Shown: positions 27,501 to 36,546, counted from the first letter of the stretch. The stretch: DNA of 36,546 nucleotides from Paulinella micropora (GCA_009731375.1 BJOX01000303.1:330842-367387); one strand, 5' to 3'. Program-made: numbers and translations. The notes: generated by a model not told the origin, from the letters alone.

Positions 27501-30500
27501 AGACTTCACGCTGGCCGGCTACCTGCCGGGCACGGCCCGGCCCCCCTGGCGCGGCGGGGCCCCGCGCCGGCTCTACCTGGCCGCGACGGCGCAGGGCAGC
27601 GACGAGGGGAATTGGACGGTACTGTACGAAACCCCGCGGGACGGACAGGAGGACGCCTGGGGCTACCGCTGGAGGCGGAACTACGTGCTGAACGCGTCCG
27701 GCGACTACCTAGCGTACCGCTGGATCTTTGCCGAGGTGTACCCCTACTACAACCGGACCGGGCGCGGCGCTACGCCCACCTGGGACAATGCGACCAGCCG
27801 CACCGACCCCGACCAGGAGTGGTCCCTCGCCGCCTCGAGCTACGCCGCCAACGCGCAGCACGTGTGGCGGGCCTTCAACGGCCGCGCCGACGTGGTCACG
27901 GACTACTGGTCCTCGGCGGCCGGCACGTACCTGGCGCCGGGCGGCCTGCCCGCCGCCGGCGCGGCCGTGACGTACAACGTGGATGGCGGCGGCAGCGTGG
28001 TGGGGGAGTGGCTCCAGGTCAGCCACGCGCAGTCCCGGTGGCGGGTGGCTTCCTTCACCCTCACGGCCAGGCACACGTACTCGGACGAAGCCCCCCGGAC
28101 CTTCCGCTTGCTGGGCAGCCAGGGCGGCGGGGCCTGGACGATCCTGTACACGCAGAGCAGCCCCCTCACCGCCGCGTACTGGGCGGACCCCAACCGCAGC
28201 CGCACGTTCGCCGTGGCCGGCACGGCCGGCTCCTTCTACACTACCTTCCGCCTCGTGGTGCTCGAGACCCTGTCCGTTTACGGCAGCGCGGTCGTGGGCG
28301 AGCTCTCGTTCGCCTTGGAAGAGCTGGCCCTGCGCAACCAGCCCCAGGGCTACAGTGACCCGGGCTCGGTGGCGCAGCTGCTGGCGCCGGTCTGGAACCA
28401 CAAGGCTGGCTACGCGGGCCAGGACGCAGACGTGGTACTCTCCTCTTCTTCCAGCCTCGGCGTGGACCAGGACGTCTGGTACGCCTTCGACGGGGCGGCC
28501 CAGACGGACGCCAATTACTGGTCCTGCTCTGCCGCGGAACTGTACAACAGCACGGCGTACGGCATCGCGCTGTTTAACCTGTCCAATACCTCGTGGATAG
28601 ACGGCAACCTGACCTGGCGCGGCGCTTGGGTGCAGGCCGAGTACCGCCGCAGCGCTAGGCGCGTCGTCCAGTTCCGGCCCGTGCCCAGGTACGGCCTGGG
28701 ACAGAAGGCCCCGAAGACTTCTGTGCTGCTGGGCAGCCACGACGGCGGCCAGCAGTGGTCGACGCTCTACCTAGACATGATGCCCCCCGCCAGCGCCACG
28801 CGGCCCCTGACGCTGCCGCCCGGGCTGGACGCCTACGCCCTGCTGCGCTTCGTCGCGGTGAACACCCGTGCGGACAGCCTGGGCCCGGGCTACCTGGTGC
28901 CGGCCGAGCTCGGGGAGCTGTGGCTGGAGTTCGAGGGGGCGGACGGCTGGTCGCGCTCCTCGTCCGGGTTCGAAATCACCCCGCAGTACGGCCTGCACGA
29001 CGTGAAGCTCGCCTTCAACGGCCTGGCGGCGACGGCCGGGGACTTTTGGTGCTCGACCCCGGGCTACCAGACCAACGGGCTCGTCAACCAGAGCGCGGCG
29101 GCGCAGACCCCGAACGTGGACGGGACCACCACCGTCTGGGGCGAGTGGGTGCAACTCGCGCACCGCAGCACGGCGCGCCGCGTCCGTTCGCTCTTCCTCA
29201 CGACCCGCCAGACCTACTTCGACGAGGCGCCCCGGCAGTTCCGGCTGCTGGGCAGCCAGGACGGCGCGGCCTGGACGACTGTGTACCACGCCGACCCCGT
29301 GCCCACGAACCCGGCCTGGGGTGCCGGCGCGGCCCAGACCAAACAGTTCGACGTCCCGGCCGGCGCGGGGGCCTACCGCTTGTACCGCTTCGTGGTGACC
29401 GAGACGGGCCAGGCGTACGGCAGCGCCATCCTGGGTGACCTGGCGCTGGACTTCGAGAACCCCCGGACGCCGTGGCCCGTGCCCAACGCGTCCGACGGCT
29501 GGTCGGTGGACGCCTCCAGCCTGCTGGTGGAAGCGGGCTTCGACCACGGGGCGTGGCGGGCCTTCAACGGCCTGGCCAATGCGCAGGAGGACTACTGGTG
29601 CTCCCGCGTCGGCACCTACTACGCGGATGGCACCGCCAACCCCGGCAGCGCGGCCGGCACGCCCAACGTGGACGGCGCCGCCACCCTGTACGGCGAGTGG
29701 CTGCAGCTCGCACACTCGGCCCGGCGGCGGCGCCTGGTGTCCCTGACGCTCACGGCCAGGTTCCAGTACTCGTCCGAGGGCGGGCCGAGGAAGTTCAGCC
29801 TGCTGGGCAGCAACGACACCCTGTCCTGGCAGACGCTGGTGGGGCAGGCGTCGGCGCTGGCTTGGGCCGGCGGCACCAACCAAACCAAGACGTGGGCGGT
29901 ACCGGCGGCCGGCGCCGGCCGCTGGGCGCACTCGGTGTTCCGCCTGGTCGTCACGGAAACCACGAACCCCTACGGCGTGGCGCAGGTCGGCGAAATGTCG
30001 CTGGCGTTCGAGGACGCCGAGCTCAGCGCCGAGGTGCCGGAGCTGTACCCCGCGCTGGTGCAGGGCCCCGCCGGCTCCTGCGGGCCCGGTCAGCGCTGCG
30101 AGTCGCAGGCCGGGGGCTTCGGCTGCCCCTGCGCGACTGGCTTCGCGGCCGCCGCGGTCGGGGGCTGCGCCGACACCGACGAGTGCACCTTCCGTCGCAG
30201 CCCGGTCCCCCAGCCCAACCGCACCTTCACGCTGGCCGACCGCGGCACGACCTGCCTCCCGTCCTCGTACAGCGGCAACGACGGCTGTGAGCAGGCGTTC
30301 AAGGCGCAGCCCAACCCGCTCGGGGGGGTCTGGACGTCAGGCCCCGAATTCGGCGCGGCCAACGGCACCTGCACGCCAAGCTGCGGAACCGACACCATCC
30401 CCCCCTGCACCTGGCTCACGGTCAACGTGGGAGCGGCCTACCGGCTGCGCGCGGTGGGGATCCGGCCCGCGGCGGGCAGTGCGCAGGATACCGCCCCCCA

Positions 30501-31797
30501 AAACATGAGCGTGTACGCCTCCCTGTACATCATGAGCCTCACCGCGAGCTACTGGGGCAGCCTGCGCAAGCTCGACTGGCTCAACGCGGCCGAGCCGGAC
30601 CTGGTCTGGTTCGAGCTGCCCCCGCGGCCGGCCCAGTTCGTGCAGCTCGTGGTCCACTCGGTCGGCAACCCAAACAACAATACCGCCCGGCGCTCGTCGG
30701 TCAAGCTCAGCCAGCTGAGCTTCGACACGGCGGACAGCCTCGTGCCCCTGCAGCCGTGGTCCGCCGCCGACGTGGGCGTGCGCGTGGCCGTGTCCAGCCA
30801 GCATGCCGACTACCCGGCCTGCACGGCGGCCAAGACCTTTGACTACGAGGCCGCCACGGACTGCTCGGCCTGGTACAGCGCGCCCGGCTATGACCCGGCC
30901 ACGGGCCGCTACGTGGGCGCCAGCGGCCGCACCATCGGCAGCCGGGTCTTTCCGGGCGAGCACGTGACGTACGACCTGGGCGCCGCCTACACGCTGACGC
31001 GCGTGGCGCTGTCGGTACGCTACGACGCCCACGTCAGCGGGCCCAACAACCTGACGCTGGGGATCAGCAACCAGTCCCTGGACGGCCCCTTCCAGCTGTG
31101 GCAGACGGGGGGGTGGCTGCCGTGGCAGGCGGACCAGCACGGCCGCGCCTGGTGGTTCGACCCCGGCAACGTCGTCACGGGCCGGTTCGTGACGCTGGTG
31201 GCGCAGCAGGTGGGCAACGGGACGCAGGGGTCTGCTGGCCTGGTGCTGCACGAACTTTTCTTCGACACGGCCGGCGTGGCCGCCGGCGACTGCGGCGGCA
31301 GCGCCATGCTGTGCGACAACCGGCCCGGCACGTACGCCTGCGCCCTGGGCCAGGACTGCCGGTCCTGGGGTTGCCCCGCGGGCTACCAGTGCGCCGAAAG
31401 CCCCGGGGGAGTGAGCTGCACCTGCACGCAGCTCGTCAACTTTGATTTTTACGTAGGCAGCTACCTCCCCTTCGGCCAGCAGAACTGGATCCTCGTCGAC
31501 ACTTCCACCTACAGCCCACCCTTTATCGCTTACAGTTGCACCAAGTTGGTCAACAAGACTAACTGGCTGGGTGGCTATACGTACACGCACCAATTTCGTA
31601 TTACGACGAATTTTAATAACCAATCACCTGGTCGAGATCTATCGCCTGGACGCGCTGGGCGGCTGGAACTTCAACCTGGGCTTCGTGTGCCAGCGGTACT
31701 CGTGCTAGAATATGTTCTAGGCGTTCCTGCCCTCTGGCCGGCGCTGGCTGCGCTGGCTCGTGGGGGGGACGACCTCCTCGCCTTTTCGCGGGAATAA
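24517..31797 (+). CDS. giant secreted or surface protein: BspA/DUF285-like head, PTS stalk, discoidin-like repeats, EGF-like modules
   Basis: I chose the ATG at 24517 because it begins a signal peptide ([19 protein letters not shown]); an earlier in-frame ATG at 24454 would precede it with 21 unlikely residues. In order: a beta-rich segment with FWGDG near residue 76; DUF285/BspA-like repeats at about 130-320 ([38 protein letters not shown]); a Pro/Thr/Ser stalk at about 361-884; seven discoidin (F5/8 C)-like domains at about 905-2255, with repeated GEWLQL and FRLLGSQ motifs; an EGF-like module near 1850-1890 and another near 2260-2305; then an aromatic C-terminal domain. Many NxS/T sites fit secretion. 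It probably binds glycans or surfaces, an inference from the domains. The frame ends at 31797, but near 31620 the protein-like sequence switches to the +1 frame ([20 protein letters not shown]) and ends at a TAG at 31706-31708, so the true C-terminus is probably that one. Confidence 0.85.
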   Translation: MGIAWLGILWAALAPRAGAYCVLPRREPVSTDLVLELSVLAGGTTWTLPMAGANGARRRRAAQAGDSLVVFLVVFWGDGTPAQSCSSAEPCAHTFRGGGLVQVLVAGPVVGWAMTPEWRQQQTGGVGLLRITQWGGLQLAPGTGYHFYGEAALVSLPPLSDLDTSHVTSLAYSFAELSPAACFDVSGLQTGSATSLRAAFADSPCLKFANVSGWDTSRVLDTAWLFRGTGANTIPGLERWNLTQVVNATGMFAAAAELRADLSGWRLDNLREAGGLLAGAPLLAQDLSGWGANLTAQSCLELVQASGLAAWQAPLTCQQWLPPPEASSLPSPPRSPGLSSSPAASPSQGGDPSPGPSRSGGASDSPSPTSTHSQTPAGPGPPSSPGATGSPTPTPTPSPSATGSPTRSPSPTTTHSETPAGPGPPSPPGATGSPTPTPSPSATGSPTRSPSPTTTHSETPGRPGPPSPPGATGSPTPTPSPSATGSPTRSPTTTHSETPGGPGPPSSPGATGSPTPTPTPSPSATGSPTRSPSPTTTHSQTPAGPGPPSPPGATGSSTPTPTPSPSATGSPTRSPSPTTTHSETPAGPGPPSSPGATGSPTPTPTPSPSATGSPTRSPSPTTTHSETPAGPGPPSSPGATGSPTPTPTPSPSATGSPTRSPSPTATHSETPAGPGATGLSTPTPTPSPSATGSSTPTRSPTTTHSETPVGPGATGSSTPTPTPSPSATGSSTPTPTPSPSATGSPTLTRSPPGSSTPTGSATASASATWSPTPTPTPSPSATGSPTPTRSPPGSSTPTPTPSPSATGSPTPTRSPPGSSTPTPTPSPSATGSPTPTRSPPGSSTPTPTPTGSATASASATWSLTATPSGSPSPTATVTRTPSQSPNYCAAGPSVVPFFQNFSADVSGPWAATCSGLQSTSRRCWHAFDGTEYPGQRLAVGAAPREWLSRGYYLGSESRAPGSYVGPTTTSTTRNEQLAGEWLQLRRLDGQPVRLTDFTLAGYLPGTARPPWRGGAPRRLYLAATAQGSDEGNWTVLYETPRDGQEDAWGYRWRRNYVLNASGDYLAYRWIFAEVYPYYNRTGRGATPTWDNATSRTDPDQEWSLAASSYAANAQHVWRAFNGRADVVTDYWSSAAGTYLAPGGLPAAGAAVTYNVDGGGSVVGEWLQVSHAQSRWRVASFTLTARHTYSDEAPRTFRLLGSQGGGAWTILYTQSSPLTAAYWADPNRSRTFAVAGTAGSFYTTFRLVVLETLSVYGSAVVGELSFALEELALRNQPQGYSDPGSVAQLLAPVWNHKAGYAGQDADVVLSSSSSLGVDQDVWYAFDGAAQTDANYWSCSAAELYNSTAYGIALFNLSNTSWIDGNLTWRGAWVQAEYRRSARRVVQFRPVPRYGLGQKAPKTSVLLGSHDGGQQWSTLYLDMMPPASATRPLTLPPGLDAYALLRFVAVNTRADSLGPGYLVPAELGELWLEFEGADGWSRSSSGFEITPQYGLHDVKLAFNGLAATAGDFWCSTPGYQTNGLVNQSAAAQTPNVDGTTTVWGEWVQLAHRSTARRVRSLFLTTRQTYFDEAPRQFRLLGSQDGAAWTTVYHADPVPTNPAWGAGAAQTKQFDVPAGAGAYRLYRFVVTETGQAYGSAILGDLALDFENPRTPWPVPNASDGWSVDASSLLVEAGFDHGAWRAFNGLANAQEDYWCSRVGTYYADGTANPGSAAGTPNVDGAATLYGEWLQLAHSARRRRLVSLTLTARFQYSSEGGPRKFSLLGSNDTLSWQTLVGQASALAWAGGTNQTKTWAVPAAGAGRWAHSVFRLVVTETTNPYGVAQVGEMSLAFEDAELSAEVPELYPALVQGPAGSCGPGQRCESQAGGFGCPCATGFAAAAVGGCADTDECTFRRSPVPQPNRTFTLADRGTTCLPSSYSGNDGCEQAFKAQPNPLGGVWTSGPEFGAANGTCTPSCGTDTIPPCTWLTVNVGAAYRLRAVGIRPAAGSAQDTAPQNMSVYASLYIMSLTASYWGSLRKLDWLNAAEPDLVWFELPPRPAQFVQLVVHSVGNPNNNTARRSSVKLSQLSFDTADSLVPLQPWSAADVGVRVAVSSQHADYPACTAAKTFDYEAATDCSAWYSAPGYDPATGRYVGASGRTIGSRVFPGEHVTYDLGAAYTLTRVALSVRYDAHVSGPNNLTLGISNQSLDGPFQLWQTGGWLPWQADQHGRAWWFDPGNVVTGRFVTLVAQQVGNGTQGSAGLVLHELFFDTAGVAAGDCGGSAMLCDNRPGTYACALGQDCRSWGCPAGYQCAESPGGVSCTCTQLVNFDFYVGSYLPFGQQNWILVDTSTYSPPFIAYSCTKLVNKTNWLGGYTYTHQFRITTNFNNQSPGRDLSPGRAGRLELQPGLRVPAVLVLEYVLGVPALWPALAALARGGDDLLAFSRE
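25600..27170 (+). repeat. coding minisatellite (Pro/Thr/Ser stalk)
   Basis: In-frame tandem repeats with units of about 120-132 bp in the first half, encoding variants of [20 protein letters not shown] and [20 protein letters not shown], followed by shorter units ([20 protein letters not shown]). SP and TP dipeptides suggest O-glycosylation, as in algal hydroxyproline-rich glycoproteins and protist mucin-like stalks. Long frames on the opposite strand here are by-products of the repeat. Confidence 0.9.
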
Positions 31798-31798
31798 A
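31793..31798 (+). promoter_or_regulatory. candidate polyadenylation signal
   Basis: AATAAA lies about 85 bp after the likely true stop (31706-31708) of the giant gene, within otherwise GC-rich DNA. Confidence 0.4.
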
Positions 31799-31862
31799 AA
31801 GGTCCTGCAAGTTTGGCACTCAACTAGGCTAGCAGAAAAAGGTACTGCCGGTTTGGCACTCA
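31796..31862. repeat. 27-bp direct repeat
   Basis: Two copies starting AAAAAGGT and ending GTTTGGCACTCA, at 31796-31822 and 31836-31862, with three mismatches and a 40-bp period. They follow the giant gene immediately. Confidence 0.75.
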
Positions 31863-32339
31863 CCCGGACAGTGGACACGAACGTCTCGGCCCCCCCCCAG
31901 GAGTCCAGTCCACCCCCGGGGCGTGCCGGTGTTGCTGCTGGGGGGAGGGGCTAAGCGCGAGGAGGGGGGGGGGCACTGCTTCCTCCTCCCCCCAGGCAGG
32001 CGCTGGCGGCGGTACTCGTGCCAGCCGCCCGCCCCCTCCCCCTCCCAGCGAATACCCAGGGGAGGGGGCCACGTCCGCGGGCGGGCACGCGGCCGGCGCA
32101 CGAGGGGGGGCGGGCACGCGGCCGGCGCGCGGGGCGGGGGGGATGCCGAGACGTGGGCAGACACGCGGCCGGCGCACCTGGGGAGGGGCGCCACGCTCGG
32201 GCGCGTGGGCTGGGGGGCCGGAACGTGGGGGCGGACAACTCCCCCCGGCAGGAGTGGCGCCTTCCGTGTGTCTCCTTTCCCCTCGCTGGCCTCCCCCCCA
32301 GAATCCGCTGCCCGGGCGCCGCGCACCGGGTCGCCGCGC
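31863..32339. other. GC-rich intergenic region with short repeats
   Basis: It contains three degenerate copies of CACGCGGCCGGCGC at about 32086, 32115 and 32163, and several C and G homopolymers. A plus-strand frame is open from 31923 into the next gene, but its composition is low-complexity and it is unlikely to be coding. Confidence 0.45.
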
Positions 32340-33854
32340 ATGGAGCCCCCTGCCCCCCCGCTGCCCGGCTGGGTCGACCCGCCGGGACCCGACGACGAGC
32401 CGGAGCCGCCGGGGCGGCCGTTGGTGGACGTGGAGGCGGGCGCGGGCTTGCTGTGCGTACCGGGGGCCGGGCCCAGGTGCTTGTCCGGGCGTTTTGGCGT
32501 GCCGGGCAGGTTCGACCCCCGGTGCACCTCGTCGCCCATCCCCTGCCTCGTCTTGTCGCCCGAGGTGGCGACCAAGCTGTTGCGCAGCCTGCTCTGGGCT
32601 TTTGTGCTGGGCGGTGGCTCGTGGGGCGTGGTCGCTAGCCTGCAGGAGGTGTGTGGCGGCGGCGGCCAGCCCCCCTGTGCCTGTTGGTCGTGCGAGCTGA
32701 GGCGCGTGTCGCACTGCTGGCACGACCTCGACGGTTGTTGGTGCTGGAAGTGCCGGGTGAGGGAACGCTTTCCCGAGAGGCGGTTGCTGGTGTACGCCGA
32801 GGGCGGGGCAGAAGACGAGCGCCCCCACCTGCTCGAGCTCGGCTCCCGGATTGCGGCCCGGTTGGACCTGGGCTTCTGGAGCTCCGACGCGGCGTGGGAG
32901 AAAACGGGCTTGTCTAGGCTGTGCCGGGAGCGGCCGGCCTGGCTCGAGCAGCTGGAGCCACTCTGTGCGGCGCTGGGGTGCCAGAGCCAGTGGCAGGAGG
33001 CGCTGCGCGGGGGCCGCCGCCCGGCCGGGGCCCGCGGGGACCGCCGGCCCAGGCGTTTGCTGGCTGTCCTGTCGGAGCCCAGGGCCTCTGCCTGCGCCTG
33101 CCGTGCCTGCCGGCGGTACAATGCGCTAGGCAAGCTGGGCCTGCCCGACCAAGCGCAGCTTTGCGCCCAGGAGGGCTGCGGCCACGCGGGCCCGGCCCCG
33201 GAGACGCGCCGGGGGGCGCTGGCCTACCACTTGCAAAGGCAACGCAGCCTGCTACAACGCTTGTCCTGCCAGAACATTTGGTGGGTCAGGTATGACTCTC
33301 GGGGGGAAGTGGCCCTGCAGCCCCGTCACGACGTGTTCCAGGGTTTCGCCAAGACCACTGCCTGTCTCGACGGCCTGTGCGCCTTGGTCGACCGGGCCGA
33401 GCCGGCCAGGACGGGCCAGCCGCAGGGCCGGGACTGTGCTTTTGGCTACTGGGGCAGGGACGGCCAAAGGAAGCTGTGTGTCTTCCTAGCGCAGGGGCCG
33501 GACGGCTCCGCGCTCCGGGACGAGTGCCACCGGTGGCGGCGAGAGAGGGGGTTCGTGTGTACCTTGGCCGAGTACTTGCACCCGGTCGCGGTGCTCAGCT
33601 GGAGCGAGAAGCACTCGCCCGCCGGCAGCCCGACTACCAGCCAGGGCCGGGCCGCGCGCCGTGTCGTCCGCATGCTACAATCGGCACAGGCGAGGGCCGG
33701 CCCGGGGGCTAGGGAAGGCCGCGGCGTCCAGTGGCCCCGGCCGCACCGGCTGGTGGACGGGCTGCTAGTGCCGGGCGGTGAGGTTTTCGCCTATGACGGC
33801 TTCCAGGCCTACCAGCCCGTGCTGCTGTATTTCTCGCAGCACGACAGTGAGTAG
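32340..33854 (+). CDS. unrecognised Cys-rich protein (504 residues)
   Basis: The ATG at 32340 starts MEPPAPPLPGWVDPPGP. The frame is open upstream to 31923, but that part is low complexity and the context of this ATG is good. The protein has a Pro-rich N-terminus, a modestly hydrophobic segment (LLRSLLWAFVLGGGSWGVV, about residues 85-105), and a dense Cys/Trp cluster (CWSCELRRVSHCWHDLDGC, then WCWKC), which could bind zinc. A second Cys group follows (CACRACRRY ... CAQEGCGH), and a C-terminal half is rich in Arg, Trp and Tyr ending FAYDGFQAYQPVLLYFSQ. No signal peptide is evident. I do not recognise the family. The stop is TAG at 33852-33854. Confidence 0.6.
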   Translation: MEPPAPPLPGWVDPPGPDDEPEPPGRPLVDVEAGAGLLCVPGAGPRCLSGRFGVPGRFDPRCTSSPIPCLVLSPEVATKLLRSLLWAFVLGGGSWGVVASLQEVCGGGGQPPCACWSCELRRVSHCWHDLDGCWCWKCRVRERFPERRLLVYAEGGAEDERPHLLELGSRIAARLDLGFWSSDAAWEKTGLSRLCRERPAWLEQLEPLCAALGCQSQWQEALRGGRRPAGARGDRRPRRLLAVLSEPRASACACRACRRYNALGKLGLPDQAQLCAQEGCGHAGPAPETRRGALAYHLQRQRSLLQRLSCQNIWWVRYDSRGEVALQPRHDVFQGFAKTTACLDGLCALVDRAEPARTGQPQGRDCAFGYWGRDGQRKLCVFLAQGPDGSALRDECHRWRRERGFVCTLAEYLHPVAVLSWSEKHSPAGSPTTSQGRAARRVVRMLQSAQARAGPGAREGRGVQWPRPHRLVDGLLVPGGEVFAYDGFQAYQPVLLYFSQHDSE

Positions 33855-34244
33855 AGTAGGTTGGTCCCGCCGGGACGTGACAACGACGTTTTGCTTGCTC
33901 AGTAAAAAGCCGAGATTTTGGTGGGGAAGAGCGCCGGGGGACCCCCCCCCCCCCCGGTGGGGGGTCGGCCTCGGCCGAGCGGTCCGGGCCACCCCTAGTA
34001 GCCGCGCGGACCGGGGGAGCCCCCAAGAAAAGCGCGCCCAGGGTGGCCGGCGGGGGAGAGCCCGCCGGGTGCTAGCAGAGAGTTCACAGCAATTGAGAGA
34101 GAGGGAGAGGGTGGAGAGGGAGAGGAGGAGAGGGAGAGGGAGGGGGGCGTGCGAGGAGAGGGAGGTCTGTCCTTTTTCTGGCCTTGGTCGTGCACCCTAG
34201 GTAAAAAGTACCCAGGGCTTGGCGAGCGGGCGCACAGAGCCAAG
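33855..34244. other. intergenic region with C14 and GA-rich tracts
   Basis: It holds a run of about 14 C at 33942-33955, followed by a G-rich complement that could fold back, and a purine tract of GAGA and GGAG units at about 34094-34163. I see no coding sequence. It should contain the terminator of the 504-residue gene and the promoter of the next. Confidence 0.5.
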
Positions 34245-34297
34245 CATGGCTAGCCCACAGCCCAACCTGCCGCGCTTGTCCGCCATACTACCTCACC

Positions 34298-36025
34298 GTG
34301 ATCGTTGAACTGCCAGAGCACGGCGGCGAAGAAGCGCTGACGCCAGGCAGCACGAGGTGCTTCCCCTTTGTGCAGTCGCGGAGGAGTCAAGGATCTCGGA
34401 GGGTTACTCGTCTGAACTTGCGGGGCTTTGCTTTGGTCTTGCCAGGCTCTGACGACGAGTTCGAGCTTGCGCGGCAGACCACTCTACGCCAGCTGAAGTT
34501 CTCGGAGCTCGACTGCTCCAGAGTCGTGCACAAGGCCAAGGTGAAGCTGACGGGGTGTAGCGTGCTCGAGGAATTTGCGTTGACGCGGCGTCGTCCATCG
34601 GCCACGGAAGGCGACCTGGTCCAGCTACCGCTGTACTTCACGAACTGTCCGGCTCTCCGCCTGGTCGACACCTCTACGGGCGGCAGCGGCCCGCAGCCCG
34701 TCGCGATTACGCTGAGCGGCGTGAGAAACGCAGTGGTGCTCAAGCCCGGCGCTGGAGACTTTGCGCTGACGGTAAAGTCCAGCAATGTGAGTGTCGTACG
34801 CATGCAGAGCCCAGAGCCCGATACGGCTGGCCAAGTGCAGCTGGATTTCTCGGACTGTTCCCTGCTGGAGCACGTAGTCTGGTACGGGCTGCAAGTAGCT
34901 ACTAGCAACGTTACTGCCAAGTTCGGCAAAGTCAACCTATTGAAGGAAGTGGCATGGCCCGACCTGCGCCAAGCGCAAGGGTCTTTCAGCCTCATAGCGA
35001 CCTTAGCCGGCAGGCAGACGGATAACGATTCTAGCGATTACTACCGAGATCACCGTAAAGAATACACCATCGGGCTACCAAAACTGCAGGCATGCCAGGG
35101 GGACCTGACCTGCAAACTCCAGGGGTGCCAGTACCTGCGGCAATTTGAGCTACCGCTGCTAGAAACTGTGGGCGGGAACCTGAAACTGAGCCTGGACTAC
35201 TGTTTTCAACTGGAGTCCTGCCAGCTGCCCCGGCTTGTCTCTGTCGGCGGCGACCTATGCCTGGAACTACAGGCTTGCGCCGCAGGTTCATCCTGCGCTC
35301 CACTGCCCGAGTTAGTGCTGCCGGAGCTGCAAACCTGTGGGTCTGTTTTCTTGAACCTGATGAATGCCGGATCGCTGCAAACCGTCAGCCTGCCTAAGCT
35401 ACGCCAACTGGAGCGAGGACTGTACATAAGAGCCAGGATTTGTAAGAGCCTGGAACTCTGCCAGCTGCCTAGCCTGACCACGTGTGGGTCGGCTGTCGTG
35501 CAGCTTACTTTCAAACATTGTGCCAGACTAGAGGCACTGACGCTGCCGCGGAGCCTAGCATGCAAGAAGCTTGAGCTCACGTTCGCACAATGTGCCAGAC
35601 TAGAGGCGCTGACGCTGCCGCGGAGCCTGGCATGCGAGACGCTTGAGCTCACATTCACACAATGTGCTGGACTAGAGACACTGACGCTGTCACCGAGCTT
35701 GGCATGCAAGAAGGGGCTGGAGCTCAGGTTCACACAATGTGCCAAACTAAAGGCACTAACGCTGCCACCGAGCCTGGCATGCGAGACGCTTGAGCTCGCA
35801 TTCGATGACTGTACCGGACTAGAGACACTGACGCTGTCACCGAGCCTGGAATGCAAGGAGCTGAGGCTCAACTTCCGACAATGTACCGCGCCCCTGACCA
35901 TCGGCTTTCCTACCAACACAGAAAAGCAGGAGGACGCTCGTCTCTATTACCGGGATTGCCCTCGGCTCCAACTAAACGTGCCTCCGTCTTATGAAGTAAC
36001 CCACCCAGGGCAATTTTCTTCGTAG
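34298..36025 (+). CDS. Cys/Leu-repeat (LRR-like) protein
   Basis: About 575 residues in an uninterrupted frame from a GTG at 34298 to a TAG at 36023-36025. The protein is built of leucine-rich-like units in which a Cys follows a beta strand (LTFAQCARLEALTLPRSLAC), giving a likely solenoid. The central units are irregular (LPKLQACQGDLTCKLQGC, LPLLETVGGNLKLSLDYC) and the C-terminal five or six are near-identical 24-residue repeats. No signal peptide or membrane span is seen in the open frame. The start is uncertain: no in-frame ATG lies upstream before a TAA near 34202, while an ATG in good context at 34246 (MASPQPNLPRLS) is in another frame and meets a stop after 20 codons. A short upstream exon or a one-base error is possible. 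The GC level is lower than in the neighbours. Confidence 0.7.
   Translation: MIVELPEHGGEEALTPGSTRCFPFVQSRRSQGSRRVTRLNLRGFALVLPGSDDEFELARQTTLRQLKFSELDCSRVVHKAKVKLTGCSVLEEFALTRRRPSATEGDLVQLPLYFTNCPALRLVDTSTGGSGPQPVAITLSGVRNAVVLKPGAGDFALTVKSSNVSVVRMQSPEPDTAGQVQLDFSDCSLLEHVVWYGLQVATSNVTAKFGKVNLLKEVAWPDLRQAQGSFSLIATLAGRQTDNDSSDYYRDHRKEYTIGLPKLQACQGDLTCKLQGCQYLRQFELPLLETVGGNLKLSLDYCFQLESCQLPRLVSVGGDLCLELQACAAGSSCAPLPELVLPELQTCGSVFLNLMNAGSLQTVSLPKLRQLERGLYIRARICKSLELCQLPSLTTCGSAVVQLTFKHCARLEALTLPRSLACKKLELTFAQCARLEALTLPRSLACETLELTFTQCAGLETLTLSPSLACKKGLELRFTQCAKLKALTLPPSLACETLELAFDDCTGLETLTLSPSLECKELRLNFRQCTAPLTIGFPTNTEKQEDARLYYRDCPRLQLNVPPSYEVTHPGQFSS
35519..35890 (+). repeat. 72-bp coding tandem repeat
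   Basis: Units begin TGTGCCAGACTAG or a variant at 35519, 35591, 35663, 35738, 35810 and 35882. The period is 72 bp with one 75-bp unit, and neighbours are highly similar at the DNA level, showing recent expansion of 24-residue protein repeats. Confidence 0.88.
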
Positions 36026-36546
36026 GTACCTGCAGGAATAACGCTGTTCTCTTGGGGTTTCGCTGTCGCAGGGACAGGGGGGAAGAGCGAGGAGAGGGTG
36101 ATCTTTCCCAAAAGAGGAACGCGTCGTATTAAGAAAGCCCTCGTGTGCGTGATGATGCTGATGTGGGCGAGGTAGAAAGTGAGAGAGACTAAGTCCCCTT
36201 TTCTCTCTGCGTGCCGACCGGGCGCGCGCCCGGCGCGTGCTAGCCAAGTACGAAAGGGGGGGGGGGTGGCCCCCCGGGGGCGGTAGGTTCCGAGGGGCGG
36301 GCTTCCGCCGGGCAGCCGCTAGTGTGTTAGCTATTTTAACTAGCCTGGCCGCCAGCCGCGCCGGTAGCTCTCACGTGGGGGGAGAGGGGACCAACCCTCG
36401 TGGATAATTTGCGGCACGTGTGACTCTCTACGCGCCAGCTGGCTGGCTGGAACAGCTAGCTGCACGCCCGTGCACCACAGTCTGCGTCCGGGGCTAGGTC
36501 CCAAGCGATCGTGTGTTAGTCGTGTGATAATCTTACTAGGGTGGAG
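36026..36546. other. GC-rich 3' flank, no gene recognised
   Basis: Downstream of the Cys/Leu-repeat gene. It contains a G10 run near 36257-36266 and several CTAG motifs. The only frame of any length is a minus-strand one opposite the gene end, with no protein-like features. Confidence 0.5.

Larger units (their letters stand above)
22546..36546. other. GC-rich block with surface-protein-like genes
   Basis: Base composition changes sharply near 22545-22565 and stays very GC-rich to the window end, with G and C homopolymers and many CTAG and GCTAGC motifs. Genes occur on both strands. No retroelement sequence is seen inside it. It may be a distinct genomic compartment, foreign DNA or a misjoined contig. 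Confidence 0.7.

Noticed and set aside
27351-30290. Other long plus- and minus-strand frames across the discoidin-like region
   Set aside because: They are Arg/Pro/Ala-rich shadows of a high-GC gene; only the main frame shows repeated domains and N-glycosylation sites.
31923-32339. N-terminal extension of the 504-residue protein
   Set aside because: The extension is low-complexity GC-rich translation over local DNA repeats and poly-G runs; the ATG at 32340 is a better start.
22546-36546. General reassignment of TAG to an amino acid in the GC-rich block
   Set aside because: The 7-kb giant frame contains no internal TAG, and the 504-residue and Cys/Leu-repeat genes end naturally at TAG.

Overview
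The window looks like eukaryotic nuclear DNA made of two very different halves. Bases 1 to about 22,545 have moderate GC and are AT-rich in places. They hold three Ty3/gypsy-type LTR retrotransposons, all on the minus strand, one exon-like stretch of a mitochondrial [2Fe-2S] ferredoxin, long CT/TA/TTA microsatellites and a 0.7-kb inverted repeat. From about 22,545 to the end the DNA is strongly GC-rich and carries protist- or alga-like surface-protein genes. The junction lies inside the third retroelement. The sequence alone cannot say whether this is one genome with contrasting regions, a transfer, or a scaffold misjoin. No species can be named.

Retroelement region. Element 1 (about 378-4933) keeps gag and the start of pol. 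Element 2 (4716-15064) is nearly full length: LTR, leader, gag, a 1.9-thousand-codon pol, a long 3' UTR and LTR. One LTR (4716-4933) is both the 5' LTR of element 1 and the 3' LTR of element 2. Element 3 (20266 to about 22545) is a 3' LTR, a 3' UTR and the C-terminal part of pol. In elements 1 and 2 gag and pol are in the same frame, separated by one TGA followed by CTAG, the known leaky-stop context, which points to stop-codon readthrough. Gag has a CCCH-like finger and an RGG tail. Pol has a retropepsin-like domain with Asn at the expected catalytic Asp, then RT (YIDD), RNase H, a DD35E integrase, a GPY/F module and an unassigned C-terminal domain that is also conserved in element 3.

Middle region (15065-20265). 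A mitochondrial-type ferredoxin exon lies on the minus strand, followed by about 1.7 kb of CT-dominated microsatellites and a near spacer-less inverted repeat with arms of about 350 bp.

GC-rich region. On the minus strand are a broken Cys/Leu-repeat gene and a C-terminally anchored membrane protein. On the plus strand are a secreted protein of about 2,400 residues (BspA/DUF285-like head, Pro/Thr/Ser minisatellite stalk, seven discoidin-like repeats, two EGF-like modules, an aromatic C-terminal domain), an unrecognised Cys-rich protein of 504 residues, and a Cys/Leu-repeat protein of about 575 residues. The Cys/Leu-repeat family is present at both ends of the cluster. Several genes show single frameshifts or in-frame stops, one of them at a G8 homopolymer, so either sequencing error or decay is possible.
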